In this document: piece after piece, positions 4,358 to 11,913 of the stretch
Numbering within the stretch: the stretch's first letter is position 1
How the letters are laid out: each line of letters begins with the position of its first letter
NCBI GenBank assembly: GCA_031282705.1
Contig: JAITDF010000042.1
Location: 1-11,913, forward strand
Direction of reading: 5' to 3'
Length of the DNA stretch: 11,913 bases
Source: Opitutaceae bacterium
GTDB lineage: Bacteria > Verrucomicrobiota > Verrucomicrobiia > Opitutales > Opitutaceae
Notes under the pieces: generated by a model
What the model saw: only the letters and a program-made list of their open reading frames with translations
Database searches by the model: none
What the model was told of the DNA's origin: nothing
Translations under genes and position numbers: made by a program

Positions 4358-7030
4358 ATGAATTGTTTTTCCCCACACCTATTATCCCTGCGTCAATGCT
4401 TGTCATTGCGTTGCGCCGCCATCGTGGTGGCGGCGACGGTGTCCATGGCAGGCGCGGAGGATGCGGCAGTGACAAGGGTGTCGGTGGTGTCGCGTTTTTT
4501 CGATCCGAATCTGCCGGAGAACACGCCGCATTTGACCGGGATGATGCGGAGGGACCCGCGGTTGAGCATAGAAATGTGGAGCGGCCTGTCGCTGCCGGGC
4601 GGGAGCGGACGCGCGCCGATCATCATGTCAATCGCGGGGAAGACATCGCCGGACATTCTGGATCCGTGGTTTCATGTGATTCGCAATGACATGGCGCAGG
4701 GATTTTTGTATCCGCTCAATGAATGGATAGGCGATGACACGGACGGGGACGGCGAGGTGAGCGTGGCGGAGGCGAAGTGGGAGGGGTGGAAGGATGTGCC
4801 GGAGTTGTGGCGCAAGGTGGCCACGCGGGACGGGAAGATTTATGGATTGCCCGATGCGGCACAGGCCACGGTGGGGGTGTTGTTCCGCACGGATTTGGCG
4901 CGCAACGCGGGGCTCGACCCGAACCGCCCGCCGCGGACGTGGGGGGAGTTTTATTATTGGGCGATGAGGCTGTCCGATCCGGGGATGCCGGTGCCGGGAC
5001 GCGTGTATGTGGCGGGGCAGCAGGGAATCGCGCTGGTGCCGCAGGGGTTCGCGTGGCTGCCATGGGTGCAGAGCGCGGGAGGGCGTCCGATCGTGCAGGT
5101 GCGCGTCGATCCGGCAAGCGGGCGTGAATATGTGTTCGATCAGGACGCGGTGTCATTCGTGACACCGGAGGGGGCGGACCTTTCGGGGGTGAGGCCGGAA
5201 TACCGCGCGAATTTCGATTCGCCGGAGGCGGTGAAAGCCACGGCGTGGTATCACACGTTGCGCTGGGGGCGCTGGATGCTGGACGTGGAGAGCGGGGAGC
5301 CGGTGGCGCTGGACGCGGCGGCGCTGGCCGCGGGCCGGGTGACGGTGGGGGGACGCCCGGTGACATTTCGCCCGGAGGAGGTGCGCTCGGGCGTGACGCG
5401 CGCCAGCATGGGCTCGCGTGACACCGATCCGCTGGTGCTCCTCGGGCGGGGAGAGGTGGCGATGTTGACGTGGTTCGTGACGGATTTGCTCAACACCGGG
5501 AACTCGTCGGGCATCAACCCCGATTTGCTGGCATGGTTTCCCTATCCGGCGAGCGAACCGGGCATGTCGCCGGTGGTGCAGGTGCAGCGGCATTACGCGG
5601 CGATGGCGGTCAACGTCGCGGACCGCCCCAAGGCCGAACGCGACAAGATTTGGAAGGTGCTCACGGGGGTGACGGATAAGCAGGCGGGCGACGAGGCGAC
5701 GAGGCGCATGGTGCTGGCGGGGCTGGCCCGGTTTGTCAGCATGAATGACTTGGAGCGGCTGGGCTTCCACGATTACATTCACACCGTGCCGGCCTCGCTC
5801 CAGGAAACCTACCGGGGCATCGAGACCGGCGCCGTGAAGCGGTTCACCGAGCCCCACCAAGGGTTCTGGCAGACGATGGACGGGGCGTTGAACCGCGAGG
5901 TGCTCAGCCTCGTGATCGCGCAGACGGGCGAGCAGTTTGACTACACCGCGGCGCTCAAGGAGGTCACGCACAAGGCGAACAGCGGCATGATGTTCGCCCG
6001 CCCGCGCGCGGAGCTGGACAAATACCGTCCGGTGGCGCGGATTGTATTTGTCGTGGCGGGCGTCGCGCTGGTGGCGGTCGTGGTGATGATCATCCGCTCC
6101 TTTTTCAAGCACCGCGGCGCCGTCGTCAGCGGCATGGTAAACAAGCCCGTGCTCCCCTGGCTGCTGCTGCTGCCGGCGCTGCTGTTGATCGGCGTGTGGG
6201 GATATTATCCTCTCGTGCGGGGGCTGGTGATGGCGTTCCAGGATTTTCGCGTGACGGGGGACAGCGCCTTTGTCGGGCTGGATAATTTCATCACGCTGGG
6301 GCTTGACAAAAGTTTCTGGGCGAGCATGGGCACCACGGTTTATTATGTGTGCGTCACGACCTTGCTGTCGTTCTGCTCGCCGATCGTGCTCGCCATCATG
6401 CTTTCCGAGGTCCCTCGCGGGAAAATATTATATCGCACGCTTTTTTTCCTGCCGCAGGTCACCAGCGGGCTCATCATCGCCCTGCTCTGGAAATTGATGT
6501 ATGACCCGCGCCCGAACGGGGTCTTTAATCAAATTGTCACCATTCTCAATTATCTGCCCGGCGTGGAAATCGGCGCCCAGTCGTGGCTCCAGGATCCCAA
6601 AATGGCGATGCTGTGCGTGGTGCTGCCCGCGGCGTGGGCCGGGGCGGGCATCCACAGCCTCATCTACCTGGCCGCGTTGAAAAGCGTGCCCGAGGACACC
6701 TACGAGGCGTGCGAGATGGACGGCGGCGGCATCTGGACGAAATTGCGGAGGATCACGCTTCCCGTGCTGCTGCCGTTGATTATCATCAATTTCGTGGGCA
6801 CGTTCATCGCCACGTTCCAGAACATGGGAAACATATTCCTGCTCACCTTCGGCGGCCCCGGCGAATCCACCATGGTCGCCGGCATGAAAATATGGATCGA
6901 GGCGTATAACAATCTCCGTTTCAGCATCGCCACCTCCATGGCCTGGGTCGTGGGCGCATGCCTGATAGGATTCACATTCCTGCAAATCCAGTTCCTGAAA
7001 CGGGTCGAGTTTCGCAGGGCTAAGGACTAA
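4358..7030 (+). CDS. Fused extracellular solute-binding protein / MalF-type sugar ABC permease
   Basis: The 890-aa protein starts at ATG 4358, before a signal sequence (CAAIVVAATVSMAGA, cleavage near residue 33). Residues about 34-555 form a family 1 sugar-binding-protein-like domain: GKTSPDILDPWF (94-105), KIYGLPDAAQATVGVLFRTDL (160-180) and DPNRPPRTWGEFYYWA (187-202). A helix (561-580) ending in the basic KHR crosses the membrane. It is followed by a MalF-type permease: helices near 599-619, 660-683, 697-713, 750-772, 803-825 and 858-878, with the EAA coupling loop at YEACEMDGGGIWTKLRRITLP (782-802). Normally these are separate proteins; here the binding domain is tethered to the channel. 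An EF-hand-like loop DTDGDGEVSVAE sits at 127-138. The gene precedes the partner permease by 11 bases in an evident operon. The substrate is unknown; neighbouring hydrolases suggest an oligosaccharide. No strong Shine-Dalgarno sequence precedes the start. Confidence 0.9.
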   Translation: MNCFSPHLLSLRQCLSLRCAAIVVAATVSMAGAEDAAVTRVSVVSRFFDPNLPENTPHLTGMMRRDPRLSIEMWSGLSLPGGSGRAPIIMSIAGKTSPDILDPWFHVIRNDMAQGFLYPLNEWIGDDTDGDGEVSVAEAKWEGWKDVPELWRKVATRDGKIYGLPDAAQATVGVLFRTDLARNAGLDPNRPPRTWGEFYYWAMRLSDPGMPVPGRVYVAGQQGIALVPQGFAWLPWVQSAGGRPIVQVRVDPASGREYVFDQDAVSFVTPEGADLSGVRPEYRANFDSPEAVKATAWYHTLRWGRWMLDVESGEPVALDAAALAAGRVTVGGRPVTFRPEEVRSGVTRASMGSRDTDPLVLLGRGEVAMLTWFVTDLLNTGNSSGINPDLLAWFPYPASEPGMSPVVQVQRHYAAMAVNVADRPKAERDKIWKVLTGVTDKQAGDEATRRMVLAGLARFVSMNDLERLGFHDYIHTVPASLQETYRGIETGAVKRFTEPHQGFWQTMDGALNREVLSLVIAQTGEQFDYTAALKEVTHKANSGMMFARPRAELDKYRPVARIVFVVAGVALVAVVVMIIRSFFKHRGAVVSGMVNKPVLPWLLLLPALLLIGVWGYYPLVRGLVMAFQDFRVTGDSAFVGLDNFITLGLDKSFWASMGTTVYYVCVTTLLSFCSPIVLAIMLSEVPRGKILYRTLFFLPQVTSGLIIALLWKLMYDPRPNGVFNQIVTILNYLPGVEIGAQSWLQDPKMAMLCVVLPAAWAGAGIHSLIYLAALKSVPEDTYEACEMDGGGIWTKLRRITLPVLLPLIIINFVGTFIATFQNMGNIFLLTFGGPGESTMVAGMKIWIEAYNNLRFSIATSMAWVVGACLIGFTFLQIQFLKRVEFRRAKD

Positions 7031-7035
7031 GGAGG
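7031..7035 (+). promoter_or_regulatory. Strong ribosome binding site of the second permease
   Basis: GGAGG lies directly after the TAA of the fusion gene and six bases before ATG 7042. It fixes the start of the second permease and indicates translation from the same transcript. It is the only textbook Shine-Dalgarno sequence I see in the operon. Confidence 0.85.
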
Positions 7036-7041
7036 ACACCC

Positions 7042-9228
7042 ATGCCGATCTTGTCAAAAGTAGGGGGAAAAACATGGCCGCAGCGCATTTTTGTATCTTT
7101 CATATACCTGACCCTGACGGTGTTTGGATGCACCATGGCGGTCCCGTTCCTCATCATGCTGACGAGTTCGCTGTCGAACCCGTTTGACCACGAGCGCTAT
7201 TCAATCGCGCCGCGTTCCATCTGGTCGGCGAAGGATCGTTTCGCAAAGGGGCTGCCGGTCTTTGTAAACGAATACCCCGGCTGGCACAACATACTGCGCG
7301 CGATGTTTCCCGATGCGCCGTCCCACTGGACATCGTGGCGCGCCATTGGCCTTGATCATGATGGCGCGGGGAAGCTGGCCGGCAAATACCTGCCGGCGGA
7401 CAAACGGGAATGGGCGCTGTGGCGTGCGCAGGCGGCGGACTATTCGGATTTCGCGCTGGACTACCCGGTTGAGGATTCACTGGCCACGTTCACCAACGAG
7501 GCGGCTTCGCGTTTCATATTGGACCGTTATCGGGCCGCCGCCGAGGCACGGGATGCCGGTTTGCGCTCGAAAAGGCGTGCCGCGCGCGATCGGGCCGGGT
7601 TGAGGGATCTTTCGGAAAAATGGGGCGTGCCGGTTGCCAATTATGTCGCGATCAAGTTCGGCATTGAGCGCAAATCCGCGTTATGGCAGCAATCCTGGGT
7701 GCCGTCTTCCGGGGCGAAATGGGCGGATTATAATAGTGTGCGCCATGCAATACAGCACGGGCTGGAAACACCGGGTGTCCTCGCGGCGTGGAAGGATTTT
7801 CTAAAACAGCAAGGCGTGTCCGGCGCGGACGCGGAGCGCCTGCGGGTTTTCCCCGCGGACGCCACCGTCGGGGAGCGGGAATTATGGCGCAAATTCGCGC
7901 GTGAGGACGCCCCCGCGTCGCCGGTGATTCCCTATCCGATGAGGCTTCAGTGGTTCGAGTTTCTTTACAGCGATCGCGTGCGGGACACGCTCAAACTCGG
8001 CGATGCGGAGCGGTTTGACATCGGGCGCTATAACCAACTTGCCGGGACTGATTACCGGCGGATTGACGAGACGCCTTTTCCCCTGCCCAAGGAGGGTTTC
8101 GCCGGGCTTCAACCGCTGTGGGACGAATTTGTCGAATCCCGCTATCCATTGCGCCTGACCACAATCGCGGTGACTCCCGTCATGAAGGAACGCTACCGGC
8201 GGTTCCTGGCTGACACCCATCAGAACATCGGCGAACTGAACCAGTTGCTCGGGACCACTTGGCGCGCCTTGGATGAAGTGCCTCTTGCCGCGGAAATTCC
8301 GCCTCCCGCCGTGGATAAATCATCAGGAATTCGCGATGTCTGGATGGCGTTTGTGAAAACACTCAACGCGAGGGACAGGTCGGTGCGCTCCTCGGAGACG
8401 GCATATCAGGATTACCTGAAGGATAAATATAAAACCCTCGACGCGGTGAACACCGCCTATGGCTGGCGGCTTGTGCGCTGGGAGGAGGCGCGCCCGTCAT
8501 TTGACAAGGCGTATGCGGTCACATACTCAAACCACAAACTCGCGTTTGCGCTGGCGCCGGCGGCATTTAATTATAAAACCATTGTTCGCTTCCTGCTCGA
8601 CCAGGGCAACTCGCTTCCAGTGACTTTCTGGCTGATAGCGCTTAGCATTTTGTGCTCCCTGACGGTGAACCCGCTGGCCGGATACGCGCTTTCACGCTTC
8701 AACATGCGGGGAAAGGACAAGATCATCCTGTTTTGCCTCGCCACTTCCGCGTTCCCAGCGATGGTCAGCGCCATCCCCGGCTACCTGCTCATGAGGGACT
8801 TGGGATTATTGAATACCTTTTTTGCGCTGGTGCTGCCGGGCGCGGCCAACGGCATGGGAATTTTCATACTCAAGGGGTTCTTCGATTCGCTCCCTCATGA
8901 GCTTTACGAGGCGGCCACCATAGATGGCGCCAGGGAATGGCAAATATTCGCCTTTGTGACGATTCCCATGGTGAAACCCATACTCGCCATCAACGCGCTG
9001 AATGCCTTCATGGCCGCGTATAACGGTTGGGAGTGGGCCTTGATCATCTGTCAGGACAAACGGATGTGGACGCTCTCGGTCTGGCTTTACCAGGCGAACC
9101 TCTGGTGGGCCGGCTCTCCTTGGATCACCACGGCGGGTTTCATGGTCGCATCCATCCCGACGCTGGTCATATTCCTGTTCTGCCAGAAAATAATAATGCG
9201 GGGCATCATCGTTCCCTCGATGAAATAG
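7042..9228 (+). CDS. MalG-type sugar ABC permease with about 460-residue extracytoplasmic insert
   Basis: The protein is 728 aa, whereas MalG-type permeases are usually about 270-300. Helix 1 is at about 17-42 (IFVSFIYLTLTVFGC...). The remaining helices are at about 524-550, 560-580, 590-612, 640-662 and 697-717. The EAA coupling loop is at YEAATIDGAREWQIFAFVTIP (622-642), which would contact the MalK-type ATPase. The extra sequence, about 46-505, lies between helices 1 and 2 and should face outward. It is hydrophilic, Trp-rich and mainly helical. It contains at least three related units (about 302-349, 356-420, 430-487) with a 'W..F...Y..fl...y..i..LN...GT.wr.ldE.P' pattern. YLKDKYKTLDAVNTAYG (458-474) recalls a helical segment I know from GH42-type enzymes, but no catalytic domain is visible. 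It follows the fusion gene by 11 bases. Membership of the permease family is certain; the role of the insert is unknown. Confidence 0.92.
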   Translation: MPILSKVGGKTWPQRIFVSFIYLTLTVFGCTMAVPFLIMLTSSLSNPFDHERYSIAPRSIWSAKDRFAKGLPVFVNEYPGWHNILRAMFPDAPSHWTSWRAIGLDHDGAGKLAGKYLPADKREWALWRAQAADYSDFALDYPVEDSLATFTNEAASRFILDRYRAAAEARDAGLRSKRRAARDRAGLRDLSEKWGVPVANYVAIKFGIERKSALWQQSWVPSSGAKWADYNSVRHAIQHGLETPGVLAAWKDFLKQQGVSGADAERLRVFPADATVGERELWRKFAREDAPASPVIPYPMRLQWFEFLYSDRVRDTLKLGDAERFDIGRYNQLAGTDYRRIDETPFPLPKEGFAGLQPLWDEFVESRYPLRLTTIAVTPVMKERYRRFLADTHQNIGELNQLLGTTWRALDEVPLAAEIPPPAVDKSSGIRDVWMAFVKTLNARDRSVRSSETAYQDYLKDKYKTLDAVNTAYGWRLVRWEEARPSFDKAYAVTYSNHKLAFALAPAAFNYKTIVRFLLDQGNSLPVTFWLIALSILCSLTVNPLAGYALSRFNMRGKDKIILFCLATSAFPAMVSAIPGYLLMRDLGLLNTFFALVLPGAANGMGIFILKGFFDSLPHELYEAATIDGAREWQIFAFVTIPMVKPILAINALNAFMAAYNGWEWALIICQDKRMWTLSVWLYQANLWWAGSPWITTAGFMVASIPTLVIFLFCQKIIMRGIIVPSMK

Positions 9229-9275
9229 GCTGGATGCATCCGCCTTTATAACATAACAACAATTCAAAATCACCC

Positions 9276-10406
9276 ATGGCGAATGTCACGATCGAGAACT
9301 TGACCAAGATTTATCCGGGAGAAAAAGGTTCCCCGGTGAAGGTTGTCCACGGCATCAACCTGGAGATACGCGACCGGGAATTCATGGTGCTGGTCGGGCC
9401 GTCCGGCTGCGGCAAATCGACCACTTTGCGCATGATCGCGGGGCTTGAGGAGATTTCCGGGGGCACCGTCAAAATCGGCGGACGGATGGTAAACGACGTC
9501 CTGCCGAAGGATCGCGACATCGCGATGGTTTTCCAAAATTACGCACTCTACCCGCACATGACGGTGTATGACAACATGGCGTTTGGCCTGAAATTGAGAA
9601 AGATCCCCGGAGCGGAGATAAAGGCCCGTGTGAGAGAGGCGTCGGCCATGCTCGGGCTCGATGACTATCTTGACCGGAAGCCCAAGGCCCTTTCGGGCGG
9701 CCAGCGCCAGCGCGTCGCGGTGGGCCGTGCCATCGTCCGCAAACCCGCGGTTTTTCTTTTCGACGAACCGCTTTCCAACCTCGATGCCAAGATGCGCGTT
9801 TCCATGCGCGCCGAGATTTCCAAGCTCCACGCCCGGCTGGGCGCCACCATGATCTACGTCACGCACGATCAGGTGGAGGCGATGACAATGGGGAGCCGCA
9901 TTTGCGTGATGAAGGACGGACACATCATGCAGGTGGACGAGCCGCTCAACCTTTACAACAAACCGGCCAATATGTTTGTGGCCGGTTTCATTGGCAGTCC
10001 TCCGATGAACTTCTTTCACGGCACAATCCAGGAATCCGCTGGAAAGCTCCAGTTTGTCGAGGCCAACCAGGGGGAGAGCAGGATCAGCATTGTGCTTGAT
10101 GAGCGACTGGGAACGAAGGCGGCGCCCTACCTGGGCAGACAAATCGTTTTCGGCATCCGCCCCGAGGACGTGCGGGACGCTCCGACCGTTTCGCCGTCCG
10201 AATCCGCGCGCGCGATCGCCGTGCGCGTCGAGGTGTCCGAACCGATGGGTGCGGAGACCTTTCTTTATCTCGGGACCGGCGCCACTTCATTTATCGCCCG
10301 TGTGAGTCCAACCACCCGGCTTCCTCCCGGCCAACAGATCAAGGTGACCCTCAACCTGGCCAACGCCCACCTCTTCGACCCCGCCAGCGAGCGGATTATC
10401 GGATAG
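9276..10406 (+). CDS. Carbohydrate ABC importer ATPase, MalK/UgpC type
   Basis: The 376-aa length is typical. Visible motifs are Walker A GPSGCGKST (41-49), Q-loop FQNYALYPHMTV with Gln87, signature LSGGQRQRVAVGRA (139-152), Walker B VFLFDEP (159-165), D-loop SNLD (167-170) and switch His197 in VTHDQVEAMTM. The C-terminal TOBE/OB-fold region (about 235-376), including GIRPEDV (293-299), marks the MalK/UgpC/MsmX group, which powers sugar import from the cytoplasmic face. It would engage the EAA loops of the two permeases upstream. The 47-bp gap from the second permease has no clear ribosome site but contains a 10-bp palindrome, GGATGCATCC (9232-9241). The gene closes the transporter operon, and no terminator hairpin with a T-run is evident after it. 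All catalytic residues are present, so it should be functional. Confidence 0.97.
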   Translation: MANVTIENLTKIYPGEKGSPVKVVHGINLEIRDREFMVLVGPSGCGKSTTLRMIAGLEEISGGTVKIGGRMVNDVLPKDRDIAMVFQNYALYPHMTVYDNMAFGLKLRKIPGAEIKARVREASAMLGLDDYLDRKPKALSGGQRQRVAVGRAIVRKPAVFLFDEPLSNLDAKMRVSMRAEISKLHARLGATMIYVTHDQVEAMTMGSRICVMKDGHIMQVDEPLNLYNKPANMFVAGFIGSPPMNFFHGTIQESAGKLQFVEANQGESRISIVLDERLGTKAAPYLGRQIVFGIRPEDVRDAPTVSPSESARAIAVRVEVSEPMGAETFLYLGTGATSFIARVSPTTRLPPGQQIKVTLNLANAHLFDPASERIIG

Positions 10407-10513
10407 TCCGGGCTGGCGCGCCTCCGGCGTGCGTGGGCATCAATTGCAGATTCCGGGGTGACCGTGCCTTCGCGTCTCCGCGGGAGAGCAAAGACTTATT
10501 ATCTGATGTTACG
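10407..10513. repeat. Short intergenic stretch with a CTGATGTTACG end fragment and GCAAAGAC repeats
   Basis: CTGATGTTACG (10503-10513) matches the left terminal sequence of the miniature element family. It is followed by AACCGG, which resembles the CAGCCGG of the 84-bp copy; no right end is present. The motif GCAAAGAC occurs on both sides (within 10484-10495 and 10520-10532). Just upstream is TTCGCGTCTCCGCG, so this looks like fragments of repetitive extragenic sequence. The GH127-like coding remnant begins at or shortly after this boundary, which suggests its 5' part was lost by a rearrangement involving the repeat. I see no promoter here. Confidence 0.5.
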
Positions 10514-10935
10514 AACCGGACGATGCAAAGACGCAGTGGAGCGCGAAACTGAACGGACGGGAAGTCACGGGGGTTTTGCAACAGGGCTGCCTCGCCATCA
10601 CCCGCGAGTGGAAGGCCGGCGACACCATCGAGCTCGACCTGCCGATGCCGGCGCGCCTTGTCCGCGGCAGTGAAAAAATCGCCGCGACCCGCGGCCGGGT
10701 GGCTTTCGAGCGCGGGCCGGTTGTATATTGCGCGGAGGCGGTGGGGCAGGATTTGCCGGCGGCTCCGCTCGCGCCTCCGGTTCGCGTGACGATGGAAAGC
10801 GAGCCGCGGGTTTTCCACGGCGCCGTCACGCTCAAGGTCGGGCCCGCCGGCCTGCCCGCCTTCACCATGATTCCATATTATGCGTGGAACAACCGCGGCC
10901 TCGCCGCGATGACGGTCTGGCTTGACCGGAAGCCC
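10514..10935 (+). pseudogene. C-terminal remnant of a GH127-family enzyme (beta-L-arabinofuranosidase type)
   Basis: The frame is open from 10507, just after an in-frame TGA, with no ATG in its early part; the first plausible start is a TTG at 10576. Residues match the C-terminal beta-sandwich region of GH127 (formerly DUF1680): KLNGREV, ITREWKAGDTIELDLPMP, ATRGRVAFERGPVVYCAE and IPYYAWNNRGLAAMTVWL in the expected order. The catalytic (alpha/alpha)6 barrel with its Cys-Glu zinc site, about 400 residues, is absent. The fragment therefore cannot be an active hydrolase. It begins at a repeat-element end and continues without a stop into the GH43-like sequence. GH127 enzymes act on L-arabinofuranose side chains, which hints at the diet of the locus. 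The exact 5' junction (10514-10540) is uncertain. Confidence 0.82.
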
Positions 10936-11913
10936 GCGCAAGCGGCGGCGGCCACCGCCGCCATCCCCGACGTCGCCGCGCGCGGGAAACCCGCGCCGAA
11001 GCCGCTCTTCCGCGATCCGGGGCAGGATGGCGCGGCGGACCCGACGGTGATCTGGAACCGCGCCGAAAAAAAAGTGGTTCATGTTCTATACCAACCGCCG
11101 CGCAAAGGAGGGCGGGGGCCGGAGCGTCGAGTGGGTGCATGGCTGCCGCATCGGAATCGCGGAATCGGACGATGCGGGGGCGACCTGGCGGCATCGCGGC
11201 GAGGCGCAAATCGCTTACGGCGGCAGGGACGCCACGCACTGGGCGCCCGACATCATCGAGCACGGGGGCGTTTACCACATGTTCCTGACGATTGTGCCGG
11301 GCATATTCGCGGACTGGAACCATCCCCGCGAAATCGTGCACCTGACCGGCACGGACCTTCTCCAGTGGGAATACCGCTCGTCGCTGAAGCTGGCGTCGGA
11401 GCGCGTGATAGACCCCTGCGTTTTCCCGCTGCCGGGCGGCGGCTGGCGGCTGTGGTATAACAATGAGTCCGACAATAAATCCATCTACTATGCGGACAGC
11501 CCCGACCTCTTCACCTGGACGGACAAAGGCAGGGCCGCCGGCGTGGGCGAGCGTCCGGGCGAAGGCCCGCTCGTGTTCCAATGGCGCGGACACTACTGGA
11601 TGGCCGTTGATCTTTGGAAAGGGCTTGGCGTTTATCGTTCGGACGACCTGCTGACATGGGCGGCCCAGCCCGGCGAATTATTGCTCGGGCAGCCGGGCAA
11701 AGGGCCGGACGACAACGCCAACGGCTCCCATCCCGGCGTGGTGGTGGCCGGCGACCGCGCGTTTCTGTTTTATCACACGCATCCAGGCCGCATGGGCACG
11801 ATTCACACCGGGGAAAAGGACGGCTATGAACAGCGGCGCAGCTCCATCCAAGTCGTGGAGCTGCGCGAAAAAGACGGCGTGTTAAGCTGCGACCGGGACG
11901 CGCCAACCCGCAT
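10936..11913 (+). pseudogene. GH43-like five-bladed propeller glycosidase, frameshifted, 3' end outside window
   Basis: The first part shares the frame of the GH127 remnant: PLFRDPGQDGAADPTVIWNRAEKK. After an A8 run (11066-11073) the family sequence continues one frame later as WFMFYTNRRA and runs to the window edge. Landmarks are DATHWAPDIIEHGGVYHMFL, NHPREIVHLTGTDLLQWEY, RVIDPCVFPLPGGGWRLWYNN and GERPGEGPLVF. The three acids expected in GH43 are visible: Asp in ADPTV (11038-11040), Asp in VIDPC (11411-11413) and Glu in GEGP (11561-11563). GH43 enzymes typically release arabinose or xylose from plant glycans. Seven A's instead of eight would restore one frame, so this is a one-base insertion, a sequencing error, or a site needing slippage. 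Joining to the GH127 tail by a linker of about 20 residues may be a native two-domain design or a deletion product. No independent start was found for this part. Confidence 0.8.
11066..11073 (+). other. A8 homopolymer at the frame change in the GH43-like gene
   Basis: Upstream family sequence reads ...NRAEKK in frame 1 and resumes as WFMFYTNRR in frame 2 immediately after the run. Deleting one A makes GAA AAA AAG TGG and joins the halves with no residue lost. The downstream part keeps a long open frame and intact catalytic positions, so the lesion is recent, artefactual, or bypassed. Confidence 0.8.

Noticed and set aside
5153..6112. Minus-strand frame of 319 codons inside the fusion transporter gene
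   Set aside because: Arg/His/Pro-rich antisense translation with no domain; the plus strand is continuous coding sequence.
11074..11460. Continuation of the first frame past the A8 run as real protein
   Set aside because: The translation becomes Arg/Gly/Pro-rich and unlike any family, while the next frame gives continuous GH43-like sequence.

Overview
The window is GC-rich bacterial DNA that looks like an accessory carbohydrate-use region of a Verrucomicrobiota genome, most likely Opitutaceae. That assignment is inference. It rests on a solute-binding protein fused to its permease, a second permease with a very long extracytoplasmic insert, a secreted protein of a type I associate with Opitutaceae, the sulfatase/GH127/GH43 content, and many short palindromic repeats. 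No rRNA, tRNA, CRISPR array or transposase gene was seen.

Layout. Bases 2-178 are the C-terminal end of a probable sulfatase. Bases 197-2405 are a repeat-rich zone carrying two minus-strand genes: an orphan lutC-like gene (392-1018) and a uroporphyrinogen-decarboxylase-family gene (1268-1872) that stops abruptly where a 140-bp miniature inverted-repeat element begins. Two complete copies (202-285 and 1128-1267) and three probable remnants of this element family share ends of the form CTGATGTTACG / CGTCCCATCAG. Both complete copies are flanked by exact direct repeats. The zone also holds a 99-nt near-perfect hairpin, a second element type with ends TGAGAATCARACTT, and two modules built from GCAGACTT/GCAGGTTT hairpins. 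Bases 2447-4153 (minus) encode a secreted protein of unassigned function. It is divergent from the main plus-strand operon.

The core is a carbohydrate ABC importer at 4358-10406. Its first gene is an 890-aa fusion of an extracellular solute-binding protein with a MalF-type permease. The second is a 728-aa MalG-type permease carrying about 460 extra residues, with internal repeats, between its first and second membrane helices. The third is a MalK/UgpC-type ATPase. The binding protein is therefore covalently tethered to the channel, and the partner permease adds a second large extracytoplasmic domain. Downstream (10514-11913) are the C-terminal part of a GH127 (beta-L-arabinofuranosidase-type) enzyme and, in the same frame, a GH43-like five-bladed propeller enzyme with its three expected acidic residues. 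One extra A in an A8 run shifts the frame between these parts. The sulfatase and the arabinose-type hydrolases suggest a plant or algal polysaccharide substrate, but nothing in the sequence fixes the transported sugar.

The points of most interest are the transporter architecture (fusion, calcium-loop motif and repeat-bearing insert) and the element family, whose target duplications can be read directly from the sequence.
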